18,879 bases of DNA from Nitrospirota bacterium (GTDB lineage Bacteria; Nitrospirota; JACRHJ01): positions 1 through 18,879 of the forward strand of contig DAHWTK010000023.1 of assembly GCA_027328825.1 (NCBI GenBank), in the 5' to 3' direction. Position numbers and translations under genes: made by a program. The notes under the pieces were generated by a model. That model was not told the origin of the DNA and did no database searches. It was given only the letters and a program-made list of their open reading frames with translations. Below, piece by piece: positions 1 to 6,921 of the stretch (positions are counted from its first letter, which is position 1; each line of letters starts with the position of its first letter).

Positions 1-1111
1 ACTGGTAACCCTGGCTCTCCATATCCTTCAGCATTTTGAGAATATTCTTTACGTCCGGCGTATTGTTGGTAAGGTCTATGCCGTATTCTGACGCCTTACG
101 GATTATGTTGCTCTTGCCGGCAAGGTCCGAGACGAGTATTCTCTGGACGTTGCCGACCGCCTCCGGCCTTGTGTGCTCGTATGTCTCACGCGCCTTCAAG
201 ACGGCGTTCACGTGCATTCCGGCCTTGTGCGCGAAGGCGGAATCCCCTACATACGGCTGGTGCTTGTAGTGCCTGAGATTGGCTATCTCCGCGACAAAAC
301 GAGATATTTCCCTCAGCTTGCCGAGCCTGTCGGACGGTATTCCCACAAGGGCCATTTTAAGCTGAAGGGCGGGAATAATAGAGCATAAATTGGCGTTTCC
401 ACACCGCTCCCCGTAACCGTTTATCGTCCCCTGCACCTGTTCTGCGCCGATATTTACAGCCGCGAGCGAATTGGCCACGGCAAGCTCGGAGTCGTTATGG
501 CAGTGTATGCCGAGCGGTGCGGATAGCTCGGCCTTGACCTCGTTTATTATCCGCTCTATTTCCCATGTAAGCGTGCCGCCGTTCGTGTCGCAAAGGACCA
601 GGCAGTCGGCTCCGGCGTCGCGCGCGGCTCTCAATGTCTTTACTGCATACGCGGGATTGGATTTGTAACCGTCGAAAAAATGCTCCGCATCGTAGAAAAC
701 CTCGTGTACGTTCGCCTTAAGAAACGATACCGAACTATTTATCATATCGAGGTTTTCGTCCAGGGATACCTTGAGCGCCTCCCTGACATGCAAATTCCAG
801 CTTTTCCCGAAGATAGTTACCGCAGGCGTGCCCGCCTCCACAAGCGAGAGGAGGTTTGAGTCCTCATCGGCCCGAACTCCAGCGCGCCGGGTGCTCCCGA
901 ATGCTGCAGTCCTGGCCGTGGCAAGCTTGTATCCCTTTATTTTATCAAAATATGCGGCGTCCCTGGGGTTGGAGCCAGGCCATCCGCCCTCGATGTAGTG
1001 AACGCCCAGTTCATCGAGCTTAAGTGTAACCCGCACCATATCTTCGAGCGAGAATGCCACATCTTCCGATTGTGCCCCGTCCCTAAGGGTAGTATCGTAA
1101 ATCTTCACCAT
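1..1111 (-). CDS. cimA: (R)-citramalate synthase, C-terminus cut by window edge
   Basis: Condenses acetyl-CoA with pyruvate to give (R)-citramalate, the first step of the threonine-independent route to isoleucine; a cytoplasmic member of the DRE-TIM metallolyase/2-isopropylmalate synthase family. The 370 visible residues start MVKIYDTTLRDGAQ, the family's metal/substrate-binding motif, followed by the HCHNDSELAVANS motif, an NGYGERCGNANL stretch and HKAGMHVNAV before the linker. The GERCGNANL and SDLAGKSNI segments and the direct start at the barrel favour CimA over LeuA or homocitrate synthase. Full-length CimA is about 520-540 residues, so the C-terminal regulatory/dimer domain lies outside the window. 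The ATG is preceded by AGAGG with 4 bases of spacing. A sigma70-like promoter sits about 35 bases upstream, and a second promoter plus structured element lies beyond it, so transcription is probably independent of the large operon upstream. Confident on family, fairly confident on CimA. Confidence 0.9.
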   Translation of the reverse strand, partial: MVKIYDTTLRDGAQSEDVAFSLEDMVRVTLKLDELGVHYIEGGWPGSNPRDAAYFDKIKGYKLATARTAAFGSTRRAGVRADEDSNLLSLVEAGTPAVTIFGKSWNLHVREALKVSLDENLDMINSSVSFLKANVHEVFYDAEHFFDGYKSNPAYAVKTLRAARDAGADCLVLCDTNGGTLTWEIERIINEVKAELSAPLGIHCHNDSELAVANSLAAVNIGAEQVQGTINGYGERCGNANLCSIIPALQLKMALVGIPSDRLGKLREISRFVAEIANLRHYKHQPYVGDSAFAHKAGMHVNAVLKARETYEHTRPEAVGNVQRILVSDLAGKSNIIRKASEYGIDLTNNTPDVKNILKMLKDMESQGYQ

Positions 1112-1145
1112 AAAACCTCTGGAAATTAAGGATAACAGATAATCG

Positions 1146-1174
1146 AATATATCATTAACCTATTAAAAATTCAA
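1146..1174 (-). promoter_or_regulatory. Putative sigma70 promoter proximal to cimA
   Basis: On the minus strand TTGAAT (1169-1174) is followed after 17 bases by TATATT (1146-1151), matching 4/6 and 5/6 of the sigma70 consensus. Initiation about 7 bases downstream would give a cimA leader of roughly 30 bases ending in the AGAGG ribosome site. The region is AT-rich, so chance matches are possible. Confidence 0.45.
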
Positions 1175-1212
1175 ACTTTTTTTTGGGATTTCCGAATTGG
1201 AGGCAATGGGAA

Positions 1213-1346
1213 GGGATCCGTTTTCGCAGCCTCCGGGCTTCGTTCGGCCATGCCGGGGGAAGGCAAAATCAAGGCCGCAGGGGAGGGGAACCGCCTGCTT
1301 AGTTGGCCCGGAGGCTGCATCTCCCGGAATACGGGAGCAAACGGAT
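1213..1346 (-). ncRNA. Strongly base-paired RNA element, unrecognised class
   Basis: The element folds into nested perfect pairings: 1216-1223 with 1339-1346 (8 bp), 1226-1238 with 1306-1318 (13 bp, GCAGCCTCCGGGC with its complement) and a side hairpin 1321-1337 (6 bp stem, 5-base loop). Inside the 13-bp stem two further hairpins can form on the minus strand: GCAGG...CCTGC around a C-rich loop, and CGGCC...GGCCG enclosing TGCC...GGCA. Both loops are C-rich (TTCCCC, TTCCCCC) and could in principle pair with Shine-Dalgarno sequences. A near-consensus promoter at 1360-1388 points into it on the minus strand. It does not match any riboswitch, 6S, SRP, T-box or RNase P consensus that I can recall. 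No U-tract follows it, so it may be a leader of cimA or a processed small RNA. A repeated extragenic palindrome is the main alternative. Confidence 0.6.
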
Positions 1347-1371
1347 TTATTATATTTTAATAATATAATAA
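1347..1371. promoter_or_regulatory. AT-only palindrome overlapping a promoter -10 element (possible operator)
   Basis: TTATTATATT (1347-1356) and AATATAATAA (1362-1371) form a perfect 10-bp inverted repeat with a 5-base centre. It covers the predicted -10 (1360-1365) and start region of the promoter for the structured RNA, the position expected of a repressor operator. In so AT-rich a stretch it may simply reflect composition. Confidence 0.35.
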
Positions 1372-1388
1372 GTTTTATTTTTTGTCAA
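1360..1388 (-). promoter_or_regulatory. Strong sigma70-like promoter reading into the structured RNA and cimA
   Basis: Minus strand: perfect -35 TTGACA at 1383-1388, a 17-base spacer, and -10 TATTAT (5/6) at 1360-1365. The predicted start near 1353 lies a few bases before the first arm of the structured element. It is the best promoter match I found in the window and separates cimA from the operon ending at 1427. Confidence 0.7.
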
Positions 1389-1426
1389 GGGAAAATCGTA
1401 TTCTTTTTCTGGGGCTTGCATCGGGA

Positions 1427-2425
1427 CTATTTTGCCACCCAGCAGTGCGGGTCTGGAGAGTTGAAGTCTCCGGTGGTGGCGTAGGCGCGGGCCGTGCAAC
1501 CTCCGAGGCAGTCTTCATAGTGCTTGCAGGTGAGGCATTTCTCTTTTGGCTTTTTATTCCGCATCTTCTCCAGGATATTTGAGTTGTCCCAGAGGTCTTT
1601 CAGGTCGTCTTTTAGAAGATTCCCGATTACGACGGGTATGAAACCGCAAGGCGTAACGTCGCCGTTGGCGCGAATATTCAGCGACAGCTTCCCGCAGGTG
1701 CTTCCCTTTACAATCGCCTGTTCCGGGGCCTTGTGTATGGTAGCGGTAATCGGGTCGTCCATGGATATGCGTATATCCGTCACCTTCTCCCGGAGCGCTA
1801 TCGCTTTCAGGTAGAATTCCTTCCACTCCTCAGGCGTAAGGTCGAGCTCGTCCTTGTTGGTGAAACCCATTCCGGCGCACTTGTAGTTATGCAGTGAAAT
1901 CTGCTCCGCGCCGAGGTCTCTTGCCTGCCTGACAAGCTCCTCGAATTCCATGTGGTTTACCCTGCATATGACGGAGGATATTGTGAGCCGCACACCCTGC
2001 TCTTTCAGGAATTTCGCAGCGCTCACGGCCTTCTTGTGGCTCCCCTTTGTGTTGCGGAAGTCGTCGTGCAACTCCGCCTTCGTGCTGTCTATGGATATGC
2101 CGACAGTCCTGAAACCGGATTCCCTGGCAAGGGCGGCCTTTTCCTCCGTCATTAAAAACCCGTTGGTATTCATGGAGACATTAAAGCCAAGGCCCGTGGC
2201 GTACCCGGTCAGATCGAAGAGGTCGCTCCTGAGAAGAGGCTCGCCTCCGCCGTAATTTATAAAAGGAACTTTATATTTCGCCACCTTCGCCATTATCTCC
2301 TTCACCTGCCCGGTCGGGAGTTCCGGCGCCTTCTCGGGCCGGGAGTAACAGTGGCGGCAGTTGAAGTTGCACCTGAATGTAAGAGTCCAGTTGATTGTAA
2401 TTGGCGAAAAAGGTATCCTACTCAT
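1427..2425 (-). CDS. Radical SAM/SPASM peptide-modifying enzyme, GeoRSP-like
   Basis: A 332-residue cytoplasmic enzyme expected to bind one SAM-cleaving 4Fe-4S cluster and auxiliary clusters. The radical SAM motif CxxxCxxC is at C19, C23 and C26; GGGEP at 59-63 is the SAM-binding motif. The C-terminal SPASM domain has the full seven-cysteine pattern (C244, C260, C297, C300, C306, C310, C328; CxxC-x5-C-x3-C core). Such enzymes typically modify ribosomal peptides, or act in tetrapyrrole synthesis (AhbD/NirJ). The adjoining PqqD-like gene favours peptide modification and recalls the GeoRSP pair known from Geobacter; the third GeoRSP gene (SPASM-only protein) is absent. The ATG at 2425 overlaps the pqqD-like stop by 8 bases, indicating translational coupling; an upstream extension to 2458 would run into that gene and is less likely. 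No terminator follows. Substrate unknown. Confidence 0.88.
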   Translation of the reverse strand: MSRIPFSPITINWTLTFRCNFNCRHCYSRPEKAPELPTGQVKEIMAKVAKYKVPFINYGGGEPLLRSDLFDLTGYATGLGFNVSMNTNGFLMTEEKAALARESGFRTVGISIDSTKAELHDDFRNTKGSHKKAVSAAKFLKEQGVRLTISSVICRVNHMEFEELVRQARDLGAEQISLHNYKCAGMGFTNKDELDLTPEEWKEFYLKAIALREKVTDIRISMDDPITATIHKAPEQAIVKGSTCGKLSLNIRANGDVTPCGFIPVVIGNLLKDDLKDLWDNSNILEKMRNKKPKEKCLTCKHYEDCLGGCTARAYATTGDFNSPDPHCWVAK

Positions 2426-2729
2426 GTACAAGCCAGCCCCTTCTGTCAAGGTCTGCAAGAAAATCCCGGATGTCGCGCGCGAGAATGTCTCTGTCTACGT
2501 CGAAAGTCATGGCAAGGGTATCCACAAGACGCTCCTCGTCTATACCGTCCAGGAGCTTCCATATCTCGCCGCCAAGGAGGTTAAGCTGGTGCATCATCCC
2601 GGACTCCACCAGGAGCACCGTCCCCTCCCCGGATGCGTCGTCGCCGCGTTCCATCGCCCGGACGACTTCGGCCCTGGCCTCTTCCTCTTCACGCCAGATT
2701 ATGTCCGGGTTCCGCCTTATATTGCGCAT
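2418..2729 (-). CDS. PqqD-like peptide chaperone (RiPP recognition element)
   Basis: A 103-residue soluble protein of the PqqD family, which binds the leader of a precursor peptide and presents it to a radical SAM/SPASM enzyme. The family signature is visible: GTVLLVESGMMHQLNLLGGEIW, then an LLDG turn, FDVDRDILARDIRDFLADL and a terminal RRGWL. The N-terminal 30 residues are charged and specific to this protein. ATG at 2729 is chosen because GGGAG lies 6 bases upstream; the ATG at 2735 directly abuts that ribosome site. The gene overlaps the radical SAM gene by 8 bases and starts 12 bases after beta-helix protein D, so all appear co-transcribed. No precursor peptide gene is evident nearby, leaving its ligand open. 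Unlike PqqD of the PQQ pathway, no other pqq gene is present. Confidence 0.82.
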   Translation of the reverse strand: MRNIRRNPDIIWREEEEARAEVVRAMERGDDASGEGTVLLVESGMMHQLNLLGGEIWKLLDGIDEERLVDTLAMTFDVDRDILARDIRDFLADLDRRGWLVHE

Positions 2730-2741
2730 TACCATCTCCCG

Positions 2742-3542
2742 CTAATTTATTTTCACCCTGGCCGAAAGCGCCGGTTCCGTAATGACCTTGCCGATGTAGC
2801 TCTCACGATGGCGGTCGAAAAGCTTTGGTCTGCCGTCTCCCCACCAGTTCTGGCGGGCGTCTATATCCCCGGCCTGGCCTTCGCCGAGCTTTATGTCATA
2901 GTCCCTGTTGCCCTGGAAATTATTATATTTAATCCTTGCGCCATCGCATCCCTGCCGCCAGAATATCCCGGTCCTGTCGCCTGTTATGTCGCTGTTATGG
3001 ATATACGGCGCGCCCTTCCAGTAACGTATGCCTATATGCATATCTTTCAGTATGCAGTCTGCAATTTCAACCTTGCCGCCTTTGCCCCTGATTCCGCCGA
3101 ACCTGTTGCGCATGAAGGTGCAATCGGAAATCTTTATTTTCGTGTGGTGGATATGAAGCCCCCAACCGCCGTAGCGGAAGTCGCAGTCCTTGAAAGAGCT
3201 TCCCTTGCTCCTTATTATCTGGATCTCGCCCCAGTCCCCGGGCCTGGGCTTTTGCGCCGCCGAGGTAAATCTTATCCGTGCGCCGGGGTTGCCGTCCGCT
3301 ATTATAGTCCCGAGCACCAGCATCCCGCACTGCGCAAGCCCCGTATCGTCCGGTTTCGCCGGGACAAATTTCACGACAGTCCCGGGTTCTATTTTAAGCG
3401 TTACGCCCGGCTTTACCAGCAGCCGGCCCGACACCTTTACCGTTCCTTTCCAGACGGCGTTATTCCTCAAGGTTCCGGCGAGGGCCTGCGCGGAAAAAAA
3501 GAGCGCTGCGACGACGACCGGTATGATTGCGATCCTTTTCAT
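2742..3542 (-). CDS. Exported right-handed parallel beta-helix protein D
   Basis: A 266-residue protein with a Sec signal peptide (residues 1-22, cleavage after AQALA). The N-terminal module is shared with the three other beta-helix proteins of this operon: WKGTVKV near 31-37, then PGVTLKIEPGTVVKF at 45-59, followed by a variable loop and PRPGDWGEI at 99-107. Residues from about 110 to 225 hold short repeats rich in D/N-C-x-F/I turns typical of NosD/CASH-type beta-helices. The C-terminal DARQNWWG (228-235) is the module found also in proteins B and C. Likely periplasmic or surface-exposed; possible roles are scaffold, carbohydrate binding or metal-cofactor handling, none proven. Its ATG overlaps the stop of gene C by four bases (ATGA). 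It is the beta-helix gene directly before pqqD-like, with a 12-base gap. Confidence 0.85.
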   Translation of the reverse strand: MKRIAIIPVVVAALFFSAQALAGTLRNNAVWKGTVKVSGRLLVKPGVTLKIEPGTVVKFVPAKPDDTGLAQCGMLVLGTIIADGNPGARIRFTSAAQKPRPGDWGEIQIIRSKGSSFKDCDFRYGGWGLHIHHTKIKISDCTFMRNRFGGIRGKGGKVEIADCILKDMHIGIRYWKGAPYIHNSDITGDRTGIFWRQGCDGARIKYNNFQGNRDYDIKLGEGQAGDIDARQNWWGDGRPKLFDRHRESYIGKVITEPALSARVKIN

Positions 3543-4531
3543 TTCACAGTGCCGGGCACCTTTGTTTTGAGAAACGGCCTGAAATTGACTATCCCAAGGC
3601 TGCTGTCAGTCCTCTTGTCGTAAAACTTGGCCTTTATTTTCGCCGGGTCTGTGGTGCCCCACCAGTTATTAGATGCGTCAACGTCGTTCGGGGTCTCCAC
3701 GGCCAGTGCAATGTTGTATTCCTTGTTAAACGCGATGTTGTTCAGGTGCACCTTAAGCGGCGCCGCCCTGAAAAGGAATATCCCCTTGCCGTTTCTCATT
3801 ATGTCGTTATAGGCAATCCTGCCGGTGTCGCCTTCTTGCAGCCATATGCCGAAGAACTTGTTGTTGGATATGTCGTTATGGAGGACTGTTATATTCGCGT
3901 ACCTCGCGGAAATACCGGAGAGGTTCCCGACAATCGTATTATCCTCTATGTCCATTACGCAGGTGTTGTTGAAATTCGCTTTCATGAACGAAAGCGCGAC
4001 ACCGTTGTCATGGAATATGCACTTTGTCACCTTCGCGTGGGAGGCGTGGTTGTGTATGCCGTCGTAGGCATAGGATATATTGCAGTATTTGAATACGTTG
4101 CCGTTTGAGCCGAGGAGATTTATCGCTCCCCATATGCCGGGCCTGGGAGAAGGGTCCGAGGATGTGAATATTATCGGCCTGTCCTTGGTGCCGATGGCGA
4201 TTATCCTTCCCCTTGTTATTATTTCGGCACCGGGAAAATAATATGGAGCGGTAAGGGCGAACATATTCCGTCCGCCCTGAGATTCAAGCTTCGGCGCAAT
4301 TGTATCGAACCTTATTACAGTCCCCGGCTTTATGGTAAGCGTAACGCCCTTCTTCACGTATACGTCGCCGGTTATCCTTATCCGACCCTCCCAGGTCGTA
4401 TCCTTGACCATTGTATAAAGTCCGAGCCTCGCCTCCTTGAGCTCGGATTTCGTAATCGGCTTTACCTCCGCGCACGATGCAAGACCGGCCAGCATAACCA
4501 GAATAATCGATGAAAATAATATCTTTTTCAA
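3539..4531 (-). CDS. Right-handed parallel beta-helix lipoprotein C
   Basis: A 330-residue predicted lipoprotein: signal sequence MKKILFSSIILVMLAG followed by the lipobox LASC with the acylated cysteine at C20. The shared module WEGRIRITGDVYV then GVTLTIKPGTVIRF lies at about 47-75, PRPGIWGAI at about 129-137, and DASNNWWG near 285-292. Between them are tandem beta-helix turns with N-rich positions (for example HNDISNNKFFGIWLQ). The start codon is TTG, supported by an ideal AAGGAGG six bases upstream and by the lipoprotein signal that begins exactly there. The gene lies 11 bases after the TPR gene and overlaps gene D by four bases. It is the only one of the four beta-helix proteins with a lipobox, so it may anchor the others to a membrane; that is inference. 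Confidence 0.86.
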   Translation of the reverse strand: MKKILFSSIILVMLAGLASCAEVKPITKSELKEARLGLYTMVKDTTWEGRIRITGDVYVKKGVTLTIKPGTVIRFDTIAPKLESQGGRNMFALTAPYYFPGAEIITRGRIIAIGTKDRPIIFTSSDPSPRPGIWGAINLLGSNGNVFKYCNISYAYDGIHNHASHAKVTKCIFHDNGVALSFMKANFNNTCVMDIEDNTIVGNLSGISARYANITVLHNDISNNKFFGIWLQEGDTGRIAYNDIMRNGKGIFLFRAAPLKVHLNNIAFNKEYNIALAVETPNDVDASNNWWGTTDPAKIKAKFYDKRTDSSLGIVNFRPFLKTKVPGTVK

Positions 4532-4542
4532 AAATAGCCTCC

Positions 4543-4938
4543 TTATTTTTTCGCTCCAAGCTTCGCCTTTGCCGCCTCAAATCTCTGCCTGCACCCCGGA
4601 TCATTCCTTATCTTAAGCGCCGCGATATACCATTGCACGGCGCCGCGAAAATCTCCAAGCCTGACTGAGACAATGCCGAGGCTGTCCAGGGCGTCGAAAT
4701 TCCTCGGGTCGATCTTTAATATCTCCAGAAATTGTTCCTTTGCCTTGTCCAGCTTATTCTGCCTGAGATAGACCATGCCAAGCTTGTTCCTGGTCAGGGT
4801 GTCGTTCGGCTGCATGCTGATTATCATCTGGTATTCCATGACCGCGACCGAATCCGGCAGCAGTTCACCCTCGTAATGCGCCAGGGCAGGAACGGGCATA
4901 AGTGACAAAATAACAACCAGCAGGATAATTAATCTCAT
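4543..4938 (-). CDS. Exported TPR-repeat protein
   Basis: A 131-residue protein with a signal peptide (1-20, cleavage after PALA) and two to three tetratricopeptide repeats covering most of the mature part: NDTLTRNKLGMVYLRQNKLD followed by AKEQFLEILKIDPRNFDALD and a third SLGIVSVRLGDFRGAVQWY. TPR proteins act as protein-protein interaction scaffolds; here it is periplasmic and sits between beta-helix genes B and C (23- and 11-base gaps), so a role in assembling or binding those proteins is a reasonable inference. ATG supported by AAGG about 6 bases upstream. Too small and generic to name further. Confidence 0.85.
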   Translation of the reverse strand: MRLIILLVVILSLMPVPALAHYEGELLPDSVAVMEYQMIISMQPNDTLTRNKLGMVYLRQNKLDKAKEQFLEILKIDPRNFDALDSLGIVSVRLGDFRGAVQWYIAALKIRNDPGCRQRFEAAKAKLGAKK

Positions 4939-4961
4939 GAAAACCTTAGGCCAATCTCCAT

Positions 4962-6080
4962 CTAATCATGCCTGGCCGCCGGGACGGAAATAACCGGCTC
5001 GATTTTAAAGGGCCGTTTTGCCTGCGGGAGGATGGTTACTTTCCCCAATGCCGCGTCGTTATTTTTATCGTATACGAGCCGGGCCGGGTCTACCCTGTAG
5101 ATAGGCCCGAACCAGTTTCCCGTAGCATCGACGTCCTTTTTGCCGCCGTTGTCTATCGCCCAGATACCGTTCGCCCGTATGTTGTTCCCGGCAATCTTTA
5201 CGTCTGAATCCGTGATTGATATGCCGGTATAGCCGTTCCCGGTAATCTGGTTGCCTGTAACGACACCGTTCGAGCGCTTAAGGTATAGCCCGCTTTCGTA
5301 GTTATCCGCAAGTATGTTGTTCGCCAGCTCTACCTGGGATTTGTCCGCCGAGATACCCTTCCTGTTCCCGCGCAGGATATTGCCTGTGGCCTTGACCTTA
5401 GTCCCGCTGAACGTAATCCCGTTTATGAGATTTCCGGTAAGCACGTTGCCGGTTATTTCCGCACTGCCGTACAGGAACCTTATCCCCCAGAGATTGTCGT
5501 GTATGTTGCAGTTCATAATCTTGAGCCTGGAGTCCCTGAATACTATCGCCCCGCATTTATTGTCGCTTATCTCGCAGCGCTCGACATCGAGATTCGAGTC
5601 CTGGCATTGAATGCCCATGTAATTGTGCCGGAGCTTCGAATCGGTTATGGAGGCCTTCGAGAAATGCATGTGAAACCCGCGATAGCCGTACTCGATTATG
5701 CAGTGAGACAGCCTGTTTATCTTGCCCTGGCTCACCATTATATTAACCGCGCCCCAGTCTCCCGGCCTTTTGATTTTCTCAGCCGACGTGAAAACTATCG
5801 GTTTATCCGCCGTCCCCTTTGCGACAAGCCGGCCCTGGATGTATATCTCGTTTTCGCCGATGCCGTCGCCGTCGGTGTCGTTCCTTGTAAATTCGATTTT
5901 CGTTCCCGGCAGGACGGTCAAGGTGGCCTTCGGTCCGAACTGAATCACTCCGTCTATTATAACCGTGCCGCTCCAGGTCTGGTCGATATTATACGTCTGG
6001 TCGTGCAGGCGTAAAATACCGCCGCCGGCCAATGCTATGCCGGGGAAGAACAAAATCAGAATCAAACAAATAAACTTCAT
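4962..6080 (-). CDS. Exported right-handed parallel beta-helix protein B (NosD/CASH-like)
   Basis: At 372 residues, the longest of the four beta-helix proteins. Signal peptide 1-18 (cleavage after IALA). The shared module WSGTVIIDGVI then ATLTVLPGTKIEF spans about 36-64; an acidic NDTDGDGIGENE loop at 67-78 resembles a calcium-binding segment; KRPGDWGAV follows at about 104-112. Residues 120-310 contain roughly eight to nine regular turns of about 22 residues with N-G or N-x-I positions (ITGNGYTGISITDSDVKIAG), the pattern of NosD/CASH beta-helices. DATGNWFG near 315-322 corresponds to DAxxNWWG of C and D. Family relatives include the NosD maturation factor and carbohydrate-active beta-helices, but no nos genes occur here and no catalytic residues can be assigned. 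It follows the NicO gene by 19 bases and has no good ribosome site of its own, suggesting coupled or weak translation. Confidence 0.86.
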   Translation of the reverse strand: MKFICLILILFFPGIALAGGGILRLHDQTYNIDQTWSGTVIIDGVIQFGPKATLTVLPGTKIEFTRNDTDGDGIGENEIYIQGRLVAKGTADKPIVFTSAEKIKRPGDWGAVNIMVSQGKINRLSHCIIEYGYRGFHMHFSKASITDSKLRHNYMGIQCQDSNLDVERCEISDNKCGAIVFRDSRLKIMNCNIHDNLWGIRFLYGSAEITGNVLTGNLINGITFSGTKVKATGNILRGNRKGISADKSQVELANNILADNYESGLYLKRSNGVVTGNQITGNGYTGISITDSDVKIAGNNIRANGIWAIDNGGKKDVDATGNWFGPIYRVDPARLVYDKNNDAALGKVTILPQAKRPFKIEPVISVPAARHD

Positions 6081-6099
6081 AATATCATGACCGTCGTGC

Positions 6100-6921
6100 T
6101 TAACCCGGTTTAACGACCGGCGGGATTGGATGTATCACGTGCATAGTCGAGCCGTACAGCGTCGCGACACCAATCAGAGTTACAAGCACGGCGCTCGCCA
6201 GGGATATATACGGCGCCGCCCTTTCCATGTCCATAAACCTGCCGGCGAAACCCGCCGTCTTGACGACGCTTATTCCTATGACTATAAGGGCAAGAGCTAA
6301 GCCGAGCGAGAAGACTATCACAATGCTGAGACCCTTGGCGACATGTCCGGTGGAAACGGCCGCAAGCAGGAGCCAAAAGGCCGCCGGGCATGGCACAATG
6401 CCTCCGGATATACCCAGGAACAGCAGCTTCCACAATGAAGTCTCTTCGCCCGGCTTCGGAGCATAGTGGGTATGATACCGCCCGCCATGCGAATGCACAT
6501 GTTCATGGTCGTGTTCGTGGTCGTGCGTATGTGCGTCGCCGTGCTCGTGAACATGTTCATGGTCGCTATGAATACGCCTTCGCAAGGCCCTGAAACGGGT
6601 CCAGATCATCGAGACTCCAACGCTAATTATGAGCGCGGCGGCAACAAATCCGAGATATATATGAAGCTGAAGTCCGGGAAATGTCTTCGCGGCAAAATTC
6701 GTAAGAATCGCAAGAATTATAATGCTGAAGGTATGCGTGAACGTCACGATGATACCAAGCAGAATAGCCTCGTAGACCTTTGCCTTCGAGCCGACAAGAT
6801 AAGCCGCGACAACAGTTTTTCCGTGCCCGGGTTCGAGCGCGTGAAAGGCGCCCAGGATAAACGCCGCGACATAAAATCCCGTCAATCCGCTGCCCTGCAA
6901 GTTGCTTAAGAAATCCTGCAT
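6100..6921 (-). CDS. NicO/RcnA-family nickel/cobalt exporter
   Basis: A 273-residue inner-membrane protein with about six predicted transmembrane segments (near 12-30, 49-75, 84-107, 163-190, 196-222, 236-256). The motif HALEPGHGKT (27-36) is the NicO/RcnA signature and the second half has GGIVPCPAA (173-181), another family motif. A histidine/aspartate-rich cytoplasmic loop lies at about 118-152, typical of transition-metal transporters. Family members export Ni2+ or Co2+; relatives grouped with sulfite exporters cannot be excluded. The ATG overlaps the stop of beta-helix gene A in a TAATG arrangement and is served by GAGG five bases upstream. Its position inside a run of beta-helix genes suggests metal delivery to, or clearance from, the envelope for those proteins; this is inference. 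Confidence 0.87.
   Translation of the reverse strand: MQDFLSNLQGSGLTGFYVAAFILGAFHALEPGHGKTVVAAYLVGSKAKVYEAILLGIIVTFTHTFSIIILAILTNFAAKTFPGLQLHIYLGFVAAALIISVGVSMIWTRFRALRRRIHSDHEHVHEHGDAHTHDHEHDHEHVHSHGGRYHTHYAPKPGEETSLWKLLFLGISGGIVPCPAAFWLLLAAVSTGHVAKGLSIVIVFSLGLALALIVIGISVVKTAGFAGRFMDMERAAPYISLASAVLVTLIGVATLYGSTMHVIHPIPPVVKPG

Noticed and set aside
1183..1320. 45-codon minus-strand open frame (MQPPGQLSRR...) inside the structured RNA, considered as a peptide precursor
   Set aside because: GGGAG directly abuts its ATG, the sequence is constrained by the RNA pairing, and it has no leader/core look. It lies downstream of the radical SAM gene but behind a separate promoter.
1213..1346. Identification of the structured element as 6S RNA, Moco, cobalamin, GEMM or T-box
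   Set aside because: Consensus boxes that I can recall for these classes are absent (no T-box AGGGTGG, no GEMM GGGCAAACC), and the 6S central bubble is not formed.
1197..1484. 95-codon plus-strand open frame across the structured RNA
   Set aside because: It crosses the inverted repeats, the AT palindrome and the end of the radical SAM gene; no ribosome site and low-complexity product.
2361..3623. 420-codon open frame on the plus strand
   Set aside because: It runs antisense to beta-helix protein D, the PqqD-like gene and part of C, which have signal peptides, family motifs and ribosome sites. Its translation is proline/arginine-rich with no recognisable domain.
2742..6080. Reading the beta-helix genes as nosD of a nitrous oxide reductase cluster
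   Set aside because: No nosZ, nosF, nosY or nosL is present; the fold alone does not justify the name.
6490..6565. Imperfect CAT/CGT-type tandem repeat
   Set aside because: It is the codon repeat for the histidine/aspartate-rich loop of the NicO exporter, not a DNA repeat element.
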